Origin: Chamaea fasciata
Lineage: Eukaryota > Chordata > Aves > Passeriformes > Sylviidae
Reading direction: 5' to 3'
DNA length: 64,000 bases
Assembly (NCBI GenBank): GCA_029207755.1
Contig: JARCOQ010000005.1
Coordinates: 54,711,563 to 54,775,562, forward strand
Shown piece by piece: positions 50,201 through 60,238 of this stretch. Made by a program: the position numbers and the translations under genes. Every line of letters begins with the position of its first letter. Position 1 is the stretch's first letter. The notes under the pieces were generated by a model. The model had not been told where the DNA came from and did not search any database. It saw only the letters and a list, made by a program, of their open reading frames with translations.

Positions 50201-51962
50201 ATGCAAAGACCTCTAGGAGATGAGTTCAAGTTGTCTTGCTAAGTAGTTGTTGTGGTCATGCTGCAAAAGCTGCTGGTTGGATCAGGTTATTTGGTATGTG
50301 TGAAGGGGAAGAACTTGTCAGCTTGTCCTAAAGAACCTGTTTAGTCTCAAAAATAAGTGGGAGTTTAGGTAAAGACATTAATGTGTGTATTGATACTATC
50401 CAAGCATTTGCTAGATAGAGTAAAAAAGTAGCTATTCAGGACAGAAATCTACTACTGATGGAAGGAATATTCCTTTGCAATTAACCCCCATGTCATTTCT
50501 TTATTGGCTCCCTGAATATCTGCTTATGACACTTCTGTAAAATGCTGATGTTGGGCCACATTGACTCAGGCTCTGCCATCAGGACTAAGCAGTCTTCTGT
50601 CCCCAAGGAAGTTGTTGGAAGCACATTTATTCTTTCTGAATATCCCTTTCTGATATTCTCCTACTTTTGGATGCTCCATTTTTTTATTCATCTTTATTTA
50701 ATAAGTTTGTATTGAGATCCAGAAGAAAATTTATTTTGATCAGTAGATTCTAGGGAACTTCAATAAATGGACTGAATTGTATATGTCCCTCTCCCCTGCG
50801 TTATTGTTAAAAAAAGGGAGATAATGAGACATGCAAATTCCAGATGAGTGAGATCACGTTCTGGTTAGATTATTACAGTATCTGTTTGGATCCATTGTTA
50901 CTTTTAGACTTAATCCCTGTCAGCCTTTTTGTAGCTGTGCAATTATTTTATAATTCCTCACCAGGCTGTGCTATTTCATGTAGCACAATCCTGGCCCACC
51001 TGTGGTGATCATCACTTCAAAGTCCCGGTTCCTGTGGTCATTTTGAGTGCGTGCCTGCCTCATTTCTAATGGTCTGTTGTGGTTATGTCAGCTGTGATGA
51101 TTGAGCCCTGGATCACATCTGCGAGGTGGCTTTTCCTTTCCTTTCCTGCTGTAGTTTTTTCCATCTTAAAACAGGTGAAATGCCTCAGCTATTCTGGATG
51201 GAAACCACTTGCTATGATGTAGTGAAAATTGAATTTTTAGCAATTTCCTCATGCCTTATAATTAGGTCTTTGTTTCTCACTTACCTACAGGACATGATGA
51301 ATGCATTTGCCAACATTTTTCTTAATTAACTTTGTACGGCAATGGAACATTTTAAATATCTACTACTCAACATAGAACAGATGTTTTTTATCAATCCTGT
51401 GAAGCTTATAATCTGTAAAAGTTTATACGAGCTACATATTTGTGTGTATATGTGTATGTATTCAATTTCTGTGTATATGAACTGCACACTTAAGGATGTA
51501 TTTGCCTGGCACTACAGTCCAGCTCCCTCAGAAATAGTTACAGCCCTTGAATATCAACCTACAGCCCAGTTTAGCCATTTGAAATGACTGAGAAAAATTA
51601 ATTGTAGATGTAATTTAGTACTCAGAGGTATGCAGATTTTACGTCTGAACTCAAATGAAAAGAAGCATTCAGTCTAATTTTTTGGCATTTGTCAAAAGCC
51701 CTCCAAAAACCATCCAGGCTGCAGGCTAAGCTGCCTTTCATAAATCTCAACTGAAGACTTTCTGCTGACTTCTTGAGACCAAATTGTTTTTATTGTTCTC
51801 GAGTGATTACATTTTTGTTGTTATCTGTGTAAAGAGCCCCACTGGGTTGAGCATGTAAGTATATGGGAATGGGGGGAAGGAGGATTTGTGTTAGTTAAGT
51901 GGAGATGATGAAGCTGAAAACATAGCAGCAGGACGTAAATCAGATTTTTCTTCTTTTTCTAG

Positions 51963-52070
51963 TTGGCTTGTCACAATAAAACATTGCAACAGATGTTGAA
52001 GCCAGGGTCAGATCCAGATGAAGGAGATGAAGCCTTGAGGTTTTATGCCAAACATACGGCACAGATAGAG
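51963..52070 (+). CDS. ITPR2: ITPR2 exon E9 (cytoplasmic linker)
   Basis: 108 bases, 36 codons, phase 0 at both ends; acceptor TTTTTCTAG, donor GAG|GTAAAG. The peptide is [20 protein letters not shown], then [30 protein letters not shown] is type 2-like; type 1 has LKPGGQVDGDEAL. The third codon, 51969-51971, is TGT (Cys) where I recall Arg in all three mammalian types (LARHNK or LSRHNK). As in E6 this fits one C-to-T transition of a CGT codon. HTAQIE runs on into IVRHDRTME of E10. Confidence 0.96.
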
Positions 52071-53607
52071 GTAAAGGATTGCTCTCCAGAAGATGGACTA
52101 TGAGACAAGTCTGCATCTTGCGTGTGGTGTATCTCCTCTTTTTAAGCTTCCAAATGGTGTGGATTATTTATGAGGGGAAGGTTGAATAATATGCTTTTGG
52201 CTGTGGGAGGTAAAGGAATACACCTATATTAGAAGTGGCTCCAAAGCATTGTTTCACAGTAGCTTTCCTGTGTGTTACCAAACATGTTTGGTTAGGGAGA
52301 TAATGACTGTGGATAGGAGCTGTGTCATGAAGTCAAGAATCATCTTGTATGGTACATCACTCAAATTAATAATCATGAGTTTCAAAGCCACTGATGCTGG
52401 CTGATCAAATTAAAACTCTGGCTGGAGTACAAAGAGGTTTTGAAGTGGTGTAGACATTCAATATGGCTTTTGTTTAAAATACTAAGGCTTGGCCTGGTTC
52501 AGCAGTTCTGTTCTCTGTTTTAAACTTTACAGCTGCCATGGATTGGACTTAGATAGAGGTCCACAGAGGTGTCCCACCACAGGATAGGTGGAAGCTCCAT
52601 GGCCTTGGTTGTCCAGAGGGGAGCTCAGTGCTCTTAAAGTATTTTGATACATTGGGTGCTGCTGAGATCACTTTTAGCAATTATCAGCCAGTTTATCTGA
52701 GTAGCTTGTAAATTTAGGCATTAAACAAGCACTGTGGTCAACTTTATGTGGCCAATAGCTGCTTCTGGAAAAGTGAAACTCCACCCAGCATTGCTGATAT
52801 ACAAAATAGATAATTGCTGGTCTTTGAAAGCAGTCCAAGACCTGTTTGGTGTTTCAGATATTATCTCCCCTATATTAATGTATCTCATTTGTTTGATTTG
52901 AAATTCAAATAGTGGTGGTGTTTTGTTTTTTTTATTTTCACCAGTGGCTGTATGCAGGCATGGTTGTAGGAGTCAAAAAGGGTTTTCTACCCATTTCTGT
53001 ATTTTTAGTAATGCAAAGTCAACGATCAGAATGGGGAAGCAATTTTGATGGCAGTGTGGTGAGATGAAATAAAATCTAGCTTGCTCACCAGTAACTGGGT
53101 AGGTGCTGAAATGCAAACAATTCAAAACCTTGGGTTTTGTCAAGTAAAAAGATACAGACTGACAAGATATGGGTGCTGCCTGAGTAACAAGGTGCTATTT
53201 CTGCATGTTCACCTTTACAACTTATCCCATCATAGAAATAGATTCAAGATGAGAAAAGCATTTTGTAATCAGAGCAGAAAGCCCCTGAACCTCTCCACTT
53301 TTTACTGGGAGAGATTTGTTTCAATTTGCTGACAAATAGGAGCATTCTGAATTACAGCATTTTTTATATTTGGGGAAGTCTGAACCTAGGTTTTTCTTGA
53401 GACTTCTATTTGCCACATTATTCAGGCAGGCTTTTGAAAATAAAAACAGCTTTACTCTGTTTTGGGATTGATTGGTCCAACTTTATTGTAATGTTCAAAT
53501 AATTAATGCATTAATTTGTAAATAAAAGGGGAGCTGTGAACAAGAAAAGATATGACAAAATGATTGGATAGCCACTGACTCTGACAAAAATGTGCATTTG
53601 TTTATAG
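52071..53607 (+). other. ITPR2: ITPR2 intron E9-E10
   Basis: 1,537 bases, GT-AG, acceptor TTTGTTTATAG. Nothing else was recognised. Confidence 0.92.
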
Positions 53608-53800
53608 ATTGTTCGCCATGATAGAACAATGGAAAAGATTGTCTTTCCTGTCCCCAATATTTGTGAATTCCTCACTCGGGAATCCAAAAGTCGGGTATTC
53701 AATACAACAGAGAGAGATGAACAAGGGAGCAAAGTCAATGACTTTTTCCAGCAGACTGAGGATCTGTACAACGAGATGAAATGGCAAAAGAAAATTAGGA
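53608..53800 (+). CDS. ITPR2: ITPR2 exon E10 (pre-membrane linker)
   Basis: 193 bases: 64 codons plus one base, donor AGGA|GTAAGT. The peptide is [90 protein letters not shown] and EM.WQKK are hallmarks of the IP3 receptor segment just before the membrane domain; VFNTTE and [17 protein letters not shown] are type 2-like. The last A joins AC of E11 to make Asn. The donor is a full GTAAGT consensus. Confidence 0.97.
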
Positions 53801-56800
53801 GTAAGTACTGTAATTTTTTAAAAAATAGCTTCATTATGCTAAAACCTTGCTTTTAAACCTTCAAATACTTTCATTTTAATGATACACTTTTCTCTGTTCA
53901 CTCTGACACTACAACAGGCAAAACTGTTCTGGGCCTGAGAGTGTAGGCCAGCTGAGACACTTACATGCCACCATAAAAGAAGTGTAATATGGAGCAGTTA
54001 TTAATGTGTTCAAGACGATATTTTGGACTCCAGAAGTTAAATTGAGGGATGGAAGAACTGGGTGTAGTTCTACTAATGTTGATACCATTGCATCTAATTA
54101 AGCCAAGGCCCCTAATATTTAACAAAAACATGTGTAGCTGCATATTTGAGGTTTGCAGATTCCTGAAAGGCCATTAAAAGAGTCGTAAACGTCAGTCACT
54201 TAAAAACATCTCTCACCAGAACCTCAGCTGCTTTAAATCTGCCCAGCTTCCACGGAGTCAGCCCCCCTCTGCCAGTCCACATCAGCCTGGCATGACTGGG
54301 CTGCAGGGTGTCCCAACTGGCCCATACTGGTGCGTGTCCTGTGGTACTGGGGAGGCACATGTGTGGCCTTGAGCTGCTTGGTCAAGATCATGGGGGACAC
54401 CAAAAGGAGGGGCAGGGGACCCCCACCAGGTACCCTGAATGTCTTTAGCTCCCTGGTAGGCAGTACAGCTGCTGGCCCTTGGCAGGAATGGGGCTATTGC
54501 CAACATCCCCAGATCAGGAAGCTCCTTCCAGCTCAGCCACTGTCAATTCTGCCCTTGGCTTTTGGAGCAGAAAGTTGTATTTCCTATATCATAGAATCAC
54601 AGAATGGTTTGGGTTGGGAGGGACCTTAAAGATCACACAGTTCCACCCCCGCTGTCCTGGGCAGGGACACCTTCCACTGTCCCTGGTTGCTCAGAGCCCC
54701 ATCCCCAGCCTGGCCTTGGACACTACCAGGGATGGGGCAGCCACAGCTGCTCTGGGCAACCTGTGCCAGGGCGTCACCACCCTCACAGGGAACAATTTCT
54801 TCCACATATCCAATCTAAACCTACCCTTAGTTTGAAGCCGTTCCCCCTTGCCCTGTCACTCCAGGCCCTTGTCTAAAGTCTCTCTCCGTCTTTCCTGAAG
54901 GCTCCCTTCAGGCACTGGAAGGCTGCAATCAGGTCACTCCAAAGCTTTCTCTTCTCCAGGCTGAACATACATAAAAATGCCTAAAAGTGATCACTCCATT
55001 CACTGCTAAAATGCAGATGCTCTTGGAGTGTCACACATCATCTGCTCACAGCAATTGATCAGGAAGGAAGGAAGGAATAGGGTCTAGAGCAGCAGGATAG
55101 TCAGAGCAATGTTAGAGCATTCTGAATGCAATGGAAACATGGATGTTATTTATGGATGCAATTTTGCAAAAATGCATGGATGCATTTTTTATCTATCAAT
55201 TCCCAGGCTTTAATTTTCAGCAGCAGCAAGTCTTCAGCATGAGCCCCAACAACCCAAGTCTGCTTCTCTTGGTGGCACCCAAAAACCTTTGTAGTGACAA
55301 CCTGACCATAACAGAAGTTGAAAAATACATGATTCCAGAATCTGCAGTCTATTTGGGAATAAAAGTAATTGTATTGTAGAAAAATGACTTCAGTAAAAAA
55401 ATTCATATCTGGGGGTTGTGTGTTAGAAACACAAATAAAAGAGCCAACCCAACAATTAGATAGACCAGACCTGCCTAATGCTGTAAACAATAAGAATTGG
55501 TTTATTTTTATTCAGAACAGAAATTTCTCAATTCCTTTTATCAGTGGAATTGCCCACAAGTCTCTGTGTTGGTTTTTTTATTACTATTATTATTTGAAAA
55601 GATAATACAGGTTGAAGCTGGGTTACTTCTTTACCCAAGTGTCTGTTAGCATGAAGTCTGTGCTGCTTAAATTGACAGACGTCATTTTTGCAATGGCTCC
55701 AAATGCTTAAATCTCAGCACTCAGCAGCACAAGGTTATCACAGGGAAATCTGAATATTTACCTAATTGCTATTAAAGACTATTTCGACTAAAACCTGGGA
55801 CAGTCATATGCAGTCGAAGGAGTCTGCTGTTTATTAAAACTTACCTGGGTGCTTTGCATACTTGCAGGAAGTTTTCAGTACTTCAATATCTAGTTAATAG
55901 GGATGCATCATATTTGAAACCTCTCTGACCAGAGATGTTTTCACACTATTGCACATAGGATCTTGTTTCAAATGTTCATTTAAGTGTATTTTACTGTATT
56001 AATACATATGAAGTGCTTGCCTGAGTCTTAGCACCCTCTGATCTTGTTCCTGGCCTTCTTGCTGAACCATGTATGTGATTCTGGACACAAATTCAACTCT
56101 GTTTTACACTGTTTCCCTTTTTAGTCTATTCTAGCTAGGCTGTAGAATCTCTGGGATATGGACTATTTCTGTGTGTTTGTACAGCAGTTCATATATGGAG
56201 ATCATGGCTTGTTTGAGTCCTTTTAAGCAGCAGTACAGAGCTCTTTGTCAGCAGGTGACCATGGGCTTCTGAGCATCACACAGAAAATAGTCAGCTTTTG
56301 TAGAAACAAAACCCAGGCAGACCAAATTTTGTCTGCTTCCCAAGCAGAACAAAATGTTTTTGGTTTGACAGAGGTGGGGAAAATATTGCAGTTCTGAAAC
56401 CATGTCTATTCCATCGTTCTTTGCCTATGTCATTGGTGTACTTGGTCCAAATAGGTCATCTGGGTGATACATTCTGGGTGTTCTGGTTGACTGGCATTCA
56501 GAGTGCTAAAATCTATTTGTTTGCTTGATTTTATGTCCCCATGCACAGAAGCTGCAGATTCAGATGCAGCTGAAAAGACTCCCTTGCAAAATATCCAGGC
56601 CTAAAATCTTACCAGAGGCAAAACTCTGATATATAATAAACTGTATTGTGATCTTTGGATTAAAAGCTCTGCTTGAAACTTTGTTTTATGGCAAGCCTAT
56701 GTTTAATATTTGTCTATTTTAGTTAATTTTAAAGATCTGCATATTTTCTACATTAATCTGTATTTAATTCCCTTGGGGCTGTTGGTGATTGAGTTTCTGC

Positions 56801-56842
56801 TTGCTTTCAGCTTATTGATTGCTGCTTTTCTCCCCTTTCTAG
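53801..56842 (+). other. ITPR2: ITPR2 intron E10-E11
   Basis: 3,042 bases, GT-AG, acceptor TCTCCCCTTTCTAG. It carries an antisense CR1 at 54.59-54.97 kb. A mildly GC-rich stretch of about 300 bases directly before the CR1 (54.24-54.56 kb) was not recognised. Confidence 0.92.
54588..54968 (-). mobile_element. CR1 retroposon, antisense (sense on - strand), well preserved
   Basis: It opens TATCATAGAATCACAGAATG, then GTTTGGGTTGGGAGGGACCT and TAAAGATCACACAGTTCCAC, the classic avian CR1 3' end in reverse complement. GGGCAGGGACACCTTCCACT, GGTTGCTCAGAGCCCCATCC, CCAGCCTGGCCTTGGACACT and GGGCAACCTGTGCCAGGGCG follow in order, up to a TTCTCTTCTCCAGGCTGAAC end. It is the best preserved CR1 in the window, hence probably among the youngest. 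It is 5'-truncated to about 380 bases. Confidence 0.96.
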
Positions 56843-56968
56843 ACAATCCAGCCCTGTTTTGGTTCTCCAGACACATCTCTCTCTGGGGAAGCATTTCCTT
56901 CAACCTGGCTGTGTTCATCAATTTAGCAGTTGCTCTGTTCTACCCTTTTGGAGATGATGGAGATGAAG
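56843..56968 (+). CDS. ITPR2: ITPR2 exon E11 (first membrane helix; GC donor)
   Basis: 126 bases: two bases, 41 codons and one base. The peptide is [20 protein letters not shown] followed by [20 protein letters not shown] and E. It carries the first hydrophobic membrane helix ([20 protein letters not shown]) and the start of the short acidic loop. FGDDGDEG identifies type 2. The donor is AAG|GCAAGT, a GC rather than GT dinucleotide: the G at 56968 joins GC of E12 to give the expected Gly (DDGDEG-TLSPLF). Using the GT at 56973 would add four bases and shift the frame, so the GC donor is required. Confidence 0.95.
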
Positions 56969-58280
56969 GCAAGTAGAGTTTGGTCTTATTTTTTGTTTTA
57001 ATTTTAGATGCTTTCATTTCTAAGGTAACAAATAAAGCTGCACTTTCAGGTGCAGTCATATCTGGAAGCCGTTTAGTGTCTCCTAAGCAGGTACCAGATG
57101 TTGTCTGAAATGTAGTGGTTGATCTGTGTGTCACGTGGCCCACACAATGCAGAGTAGAATGAACAGAGCATAAGCTGGAGATTATCTAGATGATCTCAGC
57201 TAATTTTTTTATATTGCCATATTGCGGTGTCCTACTGCACACATTTAGCTGCAGCTTCTGAACTGAAGGAGGATTCCTGGCAGCAGAGGAACAGAGATTC
57301 CTAAAGCCTGACCAAATTGAATGACTTGCAGTCTTGAAAACATATGGAAGAGAATTATTTGAAAACTAGCTTGTTGGCTTCTGACTATGTTATTTATTGG
57401 GATAAAAGGGCATAACTGTTGCAGAGGATAAATGCATTATGTAAAAATACCCTTAAAACTTATGATTCTGTCTCTGCTTCATCCCATGTCACAGGAAATA
57501 TTTAATGAAATTTTTTATTTGCTATAAATGCAGCAGACTAGCAGGAGGCCTCTTTGAAGCCCAAACAAGCTTAATTGGGATAAAGGAGACTAAATACTTC
57601 AGAATACTGGTAATGGGAGCAGAGCCATTCACCTCTGGGCCTTTGATTCATGGCCAGTGAGTAATGTGACTGAAAGTCACCTCTGTCTGATGGCATGTGA
57701 ACTGGGCTGGTGGAAGCAGTCCAGCTTCTAGTAGATACATGTGCTTTTCACAAACACCACAGCTGGCACTGGCATTGGCAAACATTCCTGCTGGCTGGCA
57801 GAACAGAAAGGCGGCTGATTAAAATATATTGGCATGGGGACCACGCTGCCCTCGCAGCCCACGGGGTGGTCTCTGCAGCTCACAGCTCAGGCAGCTCCAC
57901 AGCCTCCTGGAGTGAGGCAGAGTGTGCAGGGCTGTGCCCTGGAGAAGGGAAGCATCTTGTCCACAGTGCATTGTAAACTAGGGAGTCACTCAGAGCACGT
58001 TAGAGCTCATGGAGGATGAGAGGAGAAATAAAGGGTTAAAAACAAACCTTTTAAGCTACTAAATTTTAGCTAATCTATACTCGTGGAAATCCTCTAGTCT
58101 GCAATCAGTAGGTATTAATACTTATTCTGAACTGCAGATTTATATGGCATTAATTTAAGTGGCCCCAGTAATCCAGTGATAGCGTATTTCAGGATTCCAG
58201 CTCCTGGTGCTTGTAAAAGCAACTCCTGAGCAGTAAGAAATAGGTGTGGCCAAATTGGATTAATAGGTCATGAGGCAGCC

Positions 58281-58320
58281 TCCTTTACTTGCAGGCTCCC
58301 TCCTTTACTTGCAGGCTCCC
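58281..58320 (+). repeat. Perfect 2 x 20 bp tandem duplication
   Basis: TCCTTTACTTGCAGGCTCCC occurs twice head to tail with no mismatch. Each copy contains a CTTGCAG that looks like a weak splice acceptor. Confidence 0.95.
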
Positions 58321-58504
58321 TATCCACCAAAGCCTGATCCAACATCTGGAGTTTGTCTCCCATTTTTACTCTTCACCCTGTGTAAATCCACCTCTATTCA
58401 CCTGTCTGAAGGTGCCTGGGGCTGATCTAATCATCCCAAAAATCTGCCTTTTAGTAGGTACTTGCAGTTTTTATGTAATATGACATAAGCAAAACAGCTC
58501 CAGC

Positions 58505-58815
58505 TGAAGGCAGTTCCTGAAGGGAGCCTAAAAGAAAGGAGAGAAGAGCACATGGTGACAGGACAAGGGGGAATGGTTTCAAGCTTACAGAGAGTAGGTT
58601 TAGTTTAGATAGAAAGAACTCTTCCCTGTGAGGGTGGTGAGGCCCTGGCACAGGCTGCCCAGAGCAGCTGTGGCTGCCCCATCCCTGGCAGTGTCGAAAA
58701 CCAGGTTGGATGGGGGTCTGAGAAACCTGGGATAGTGGGAAGTGTCCCTGCCCATGGCAGGGAGATTGGAAATTGATGATCTTTAAGGTCCCTCCCAACC
58801 CAAACCATGACTGTG
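58505..58815 (+). mobile_element. CR1 retroposon fragment, sense on + strand
   Basis: It begins near GTTCCTGAAGGGAGCC and runs through GGTGACAGGACAAGGGGGAA, TCCCTGTGAGGGTGGTGAGG, CCCTGGCACAGGCTGCCCAG, AGCAGCTGTGGCTGCCCCAT, CCCTGGCAGTGTCGAAAACC, CCCATGGCAGGGAGATTGG and GATCTTTAAGGTCCCTCCCA to AACCCAAACCATGACTGTG. This is the CR1 3' region, 5'-truncated to about 310 bases, with only a short remnant of the terminal octamers. Confidence 0.95.
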
Positions 58816-59396
58816 AGAAGACTCCTTGCCTCCAGGGTGCCTGTCTGCACATGGCACCGGTGTGGGTCCTGCAACGTGAAATTGCTGGACCTGCAATAGG
58901 AAAGAAGGAAAACTGGTTTGTGAAAGAACCACAGAGAACTTTGGCCTTACCTTTCAGATGGGCTTGAAAGTAATTTTTTGCGATCCATTAAAAGTTTCCA
59001 GATCTTGTTGGCGAAGAAACTCTTCTGACAGAGCTGACCTTGAACCTCCCACCAGGGATAGAAACACTCCTGAACTTTGGAAAAGTTCAGATGCCATCCG
59101 AATGTTGAGGCTAGGGCCTCGCCTCATTGTTTTCTAATCCCAGTGATGCTGCTCAGCTGTGTATCTGTTGCCAAAGAGATAGCATGATTCCTATTGTGAG
59201 TCTCGCTAAATTTTCTATTCCCTTCTCCCCCGTCACTGACCTCTCAGTTCATCCCATAACAATAGAAGTCAGTGTACGAGTGTGACAGCGCCCTGAGATC
59301 TGAATGTGCTTTTTATATCACAGCACATGGTGTGTTTCCAGGGCTTTAAGCAGAGGGAAAACAGGGGCATCGCTCAAAAACTCGGGGAGCGCCTGG

Positions 59397-59703
59397 AGCC
59401 AGCATCTTGCAGCGCAGCGGGGACTGGCTGTGCAGGCGGCGGCTGCGGCGCCCGCAGCGCCCGGGACCCGCTGCCTGCCCGGGAGCCGAGCGCAGCCGCT
59501 CCGCGCTGCGGGCACTGCAGATGCTGCCCGGCCCTGCCCGGGGCTGCTCCCGCTGTGCCGAGGGCCCCGCTCCCGTGCAGAGGCGGAGGCTCCCGCGGAA
59601 CACCCGCGGCCCTTCGGGAGGGAGCTGCTTTTTCGGGAGCCGCGGCTGGAAACGTGGCACTGCAGCGCGCTGCCACTTGCTGTGCTGCCCCCAGGACCGG
59701 CTA
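59397..59703. promoter_or_regulatory. CpG-rich islet in ITPR2 intron (possible alternative promoter)
   Basis: By hand count about 36 CpG dinucleotides fall within 59401-59700, against a CpG-poor background everywhere else, and G+C is visibly far above the neighbourhood. It lies about 360 bases upstream of E12. It has several GC-box-like and CCCGG motifs but no recognised initiator. It could be an internal promoter, an unmethylated enhancer-type islet, or GC-rich DNA from an insertion. Long open frames in several frames here are a by-product of base composition. Confidence 0.45.
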
Positions 59704-60062
59704 TTTCTGTAGCTGAGCAATCATGGAATCAGACCGGAGGGGCCCTAACGATCCCTGCAGAAAGCAGCTGATTAGTGGCTTGCTCCGGGAGAAGGGTAAA
59801 CTGTTCCATCTCTGCGCACTCCCTGGATTTTAATGGAAATTTCATTAGCTGCTTGTATTATTACCTGTGCAAAAAGCAACAATACTCTGAGAATAATAGC
59901 TCCTGCTGCAATTAGGGCAAGCCGTGGTCAGCAGTTGTGATGCATGAATCACGCTTTTGTTAGCTCTGCTGGCAAAGGAATTGATCTTTTGGATCCGTTT
60001 CTTGGTGAAAAATGGAGTCTCCATAGATGTCTTTCTCAAATCTCCCTTTCTCCTCTGTACAG

Positions 60063-60238
60063 GCACGCTCTCACCGCTGTTTTCCGTGCTCCTCTGGATA
60101 GCAGTGGCGTTCTGCACAGCAATGCTGTTTTTCATCTCCAAGCCTGTTGGCATTCGACCCTTTTTGGTGTCTGTTATTCTCAGGTCTATATATACTATAG
60201 GGCTCGGTCCTACCTTGATACTCCTTGGTGCTGCTAAT
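60063..60238 (+). CDS. ITPR2: ITPR2 exon E12 (membrane helices of the channel domain)
   Basis: 176 bases: two bases then 58 codons, donor AAT|GTAAGT. The peptide is TLSPLFSVLLWIAVAFCTAM, LFFISKPVGIRPFLVSVILR, SIYTIGLGPTLILLGAAN. It encodes two hydrophobic segments, SVLLWIAVAFCTAMLFFI and FLVSVILRSIYTIGLGPTLI, joined by the short KPVGIRP loop. KPVGIRP and GLGPTLILLGAAN are type 2-like; type 1 has KPHGIRA and type 3 KRYSIRP. It is part of the voltage-sensor-like membrane bundle of the calcium release channel. The first two bases complete Gly with the last base of E11. Confidence 0.97.

Larger units (their letters stand above)
33591..51962 (+). other. ITPR2: ITPR2 intron E8-E9 (18.4 kb)
   Basis: 18,372 bases, GT-AG (donor CAG|GTATGT, acceptor TTCTTTTTCTAG). 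The protein continues from LAHQ into LACHNK as in mammals, so no coding exon is missing. Contents seen: a 13-bp hairpin at 34.11 kb, a G-rich patch at 35.12 kb, a 32-base A tract at 35.44 kb, CA, CATA and TTTCTTGTT simple repeats, and a 12-base G run at 42.66 kb. A more GC-rich stretch lies at about 46.13-46.76 kb. No clear CR1 was recognised despite the length. Open frames of up to 180 codons occur but look random. Confidence 0.93.
56969..60062 (+). other. ITPR2: ITPR2 intron E11-E12 (GC-AG type)
   Basis: 3,094 bases, starting GCAAGT and ending TCTCCTCTGTACAG. It contains a 2 x 20 bp tandem duplication at 58.28 kb, a sense CR1 at 58.5-58.8 kb and the CpG-rich islet at 59.4-59.7 kb. Confidence 0.9.

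Noticed and set aside
56943..56976. GT at 56973-56974 as the normal donor of E11
   Set aside because: It would add four bases and put E12 out of frame; the expected Gly at the junction is restored only by the GC donor at 56969.
59304..59771. Overlapping Ala/Pro/Arg-rich open frames of 100-155 codons on both strands
   Set aside because: Frames open on both strands at once in a CpG-rich islet are an effect of base composition. No conserved motif is present.
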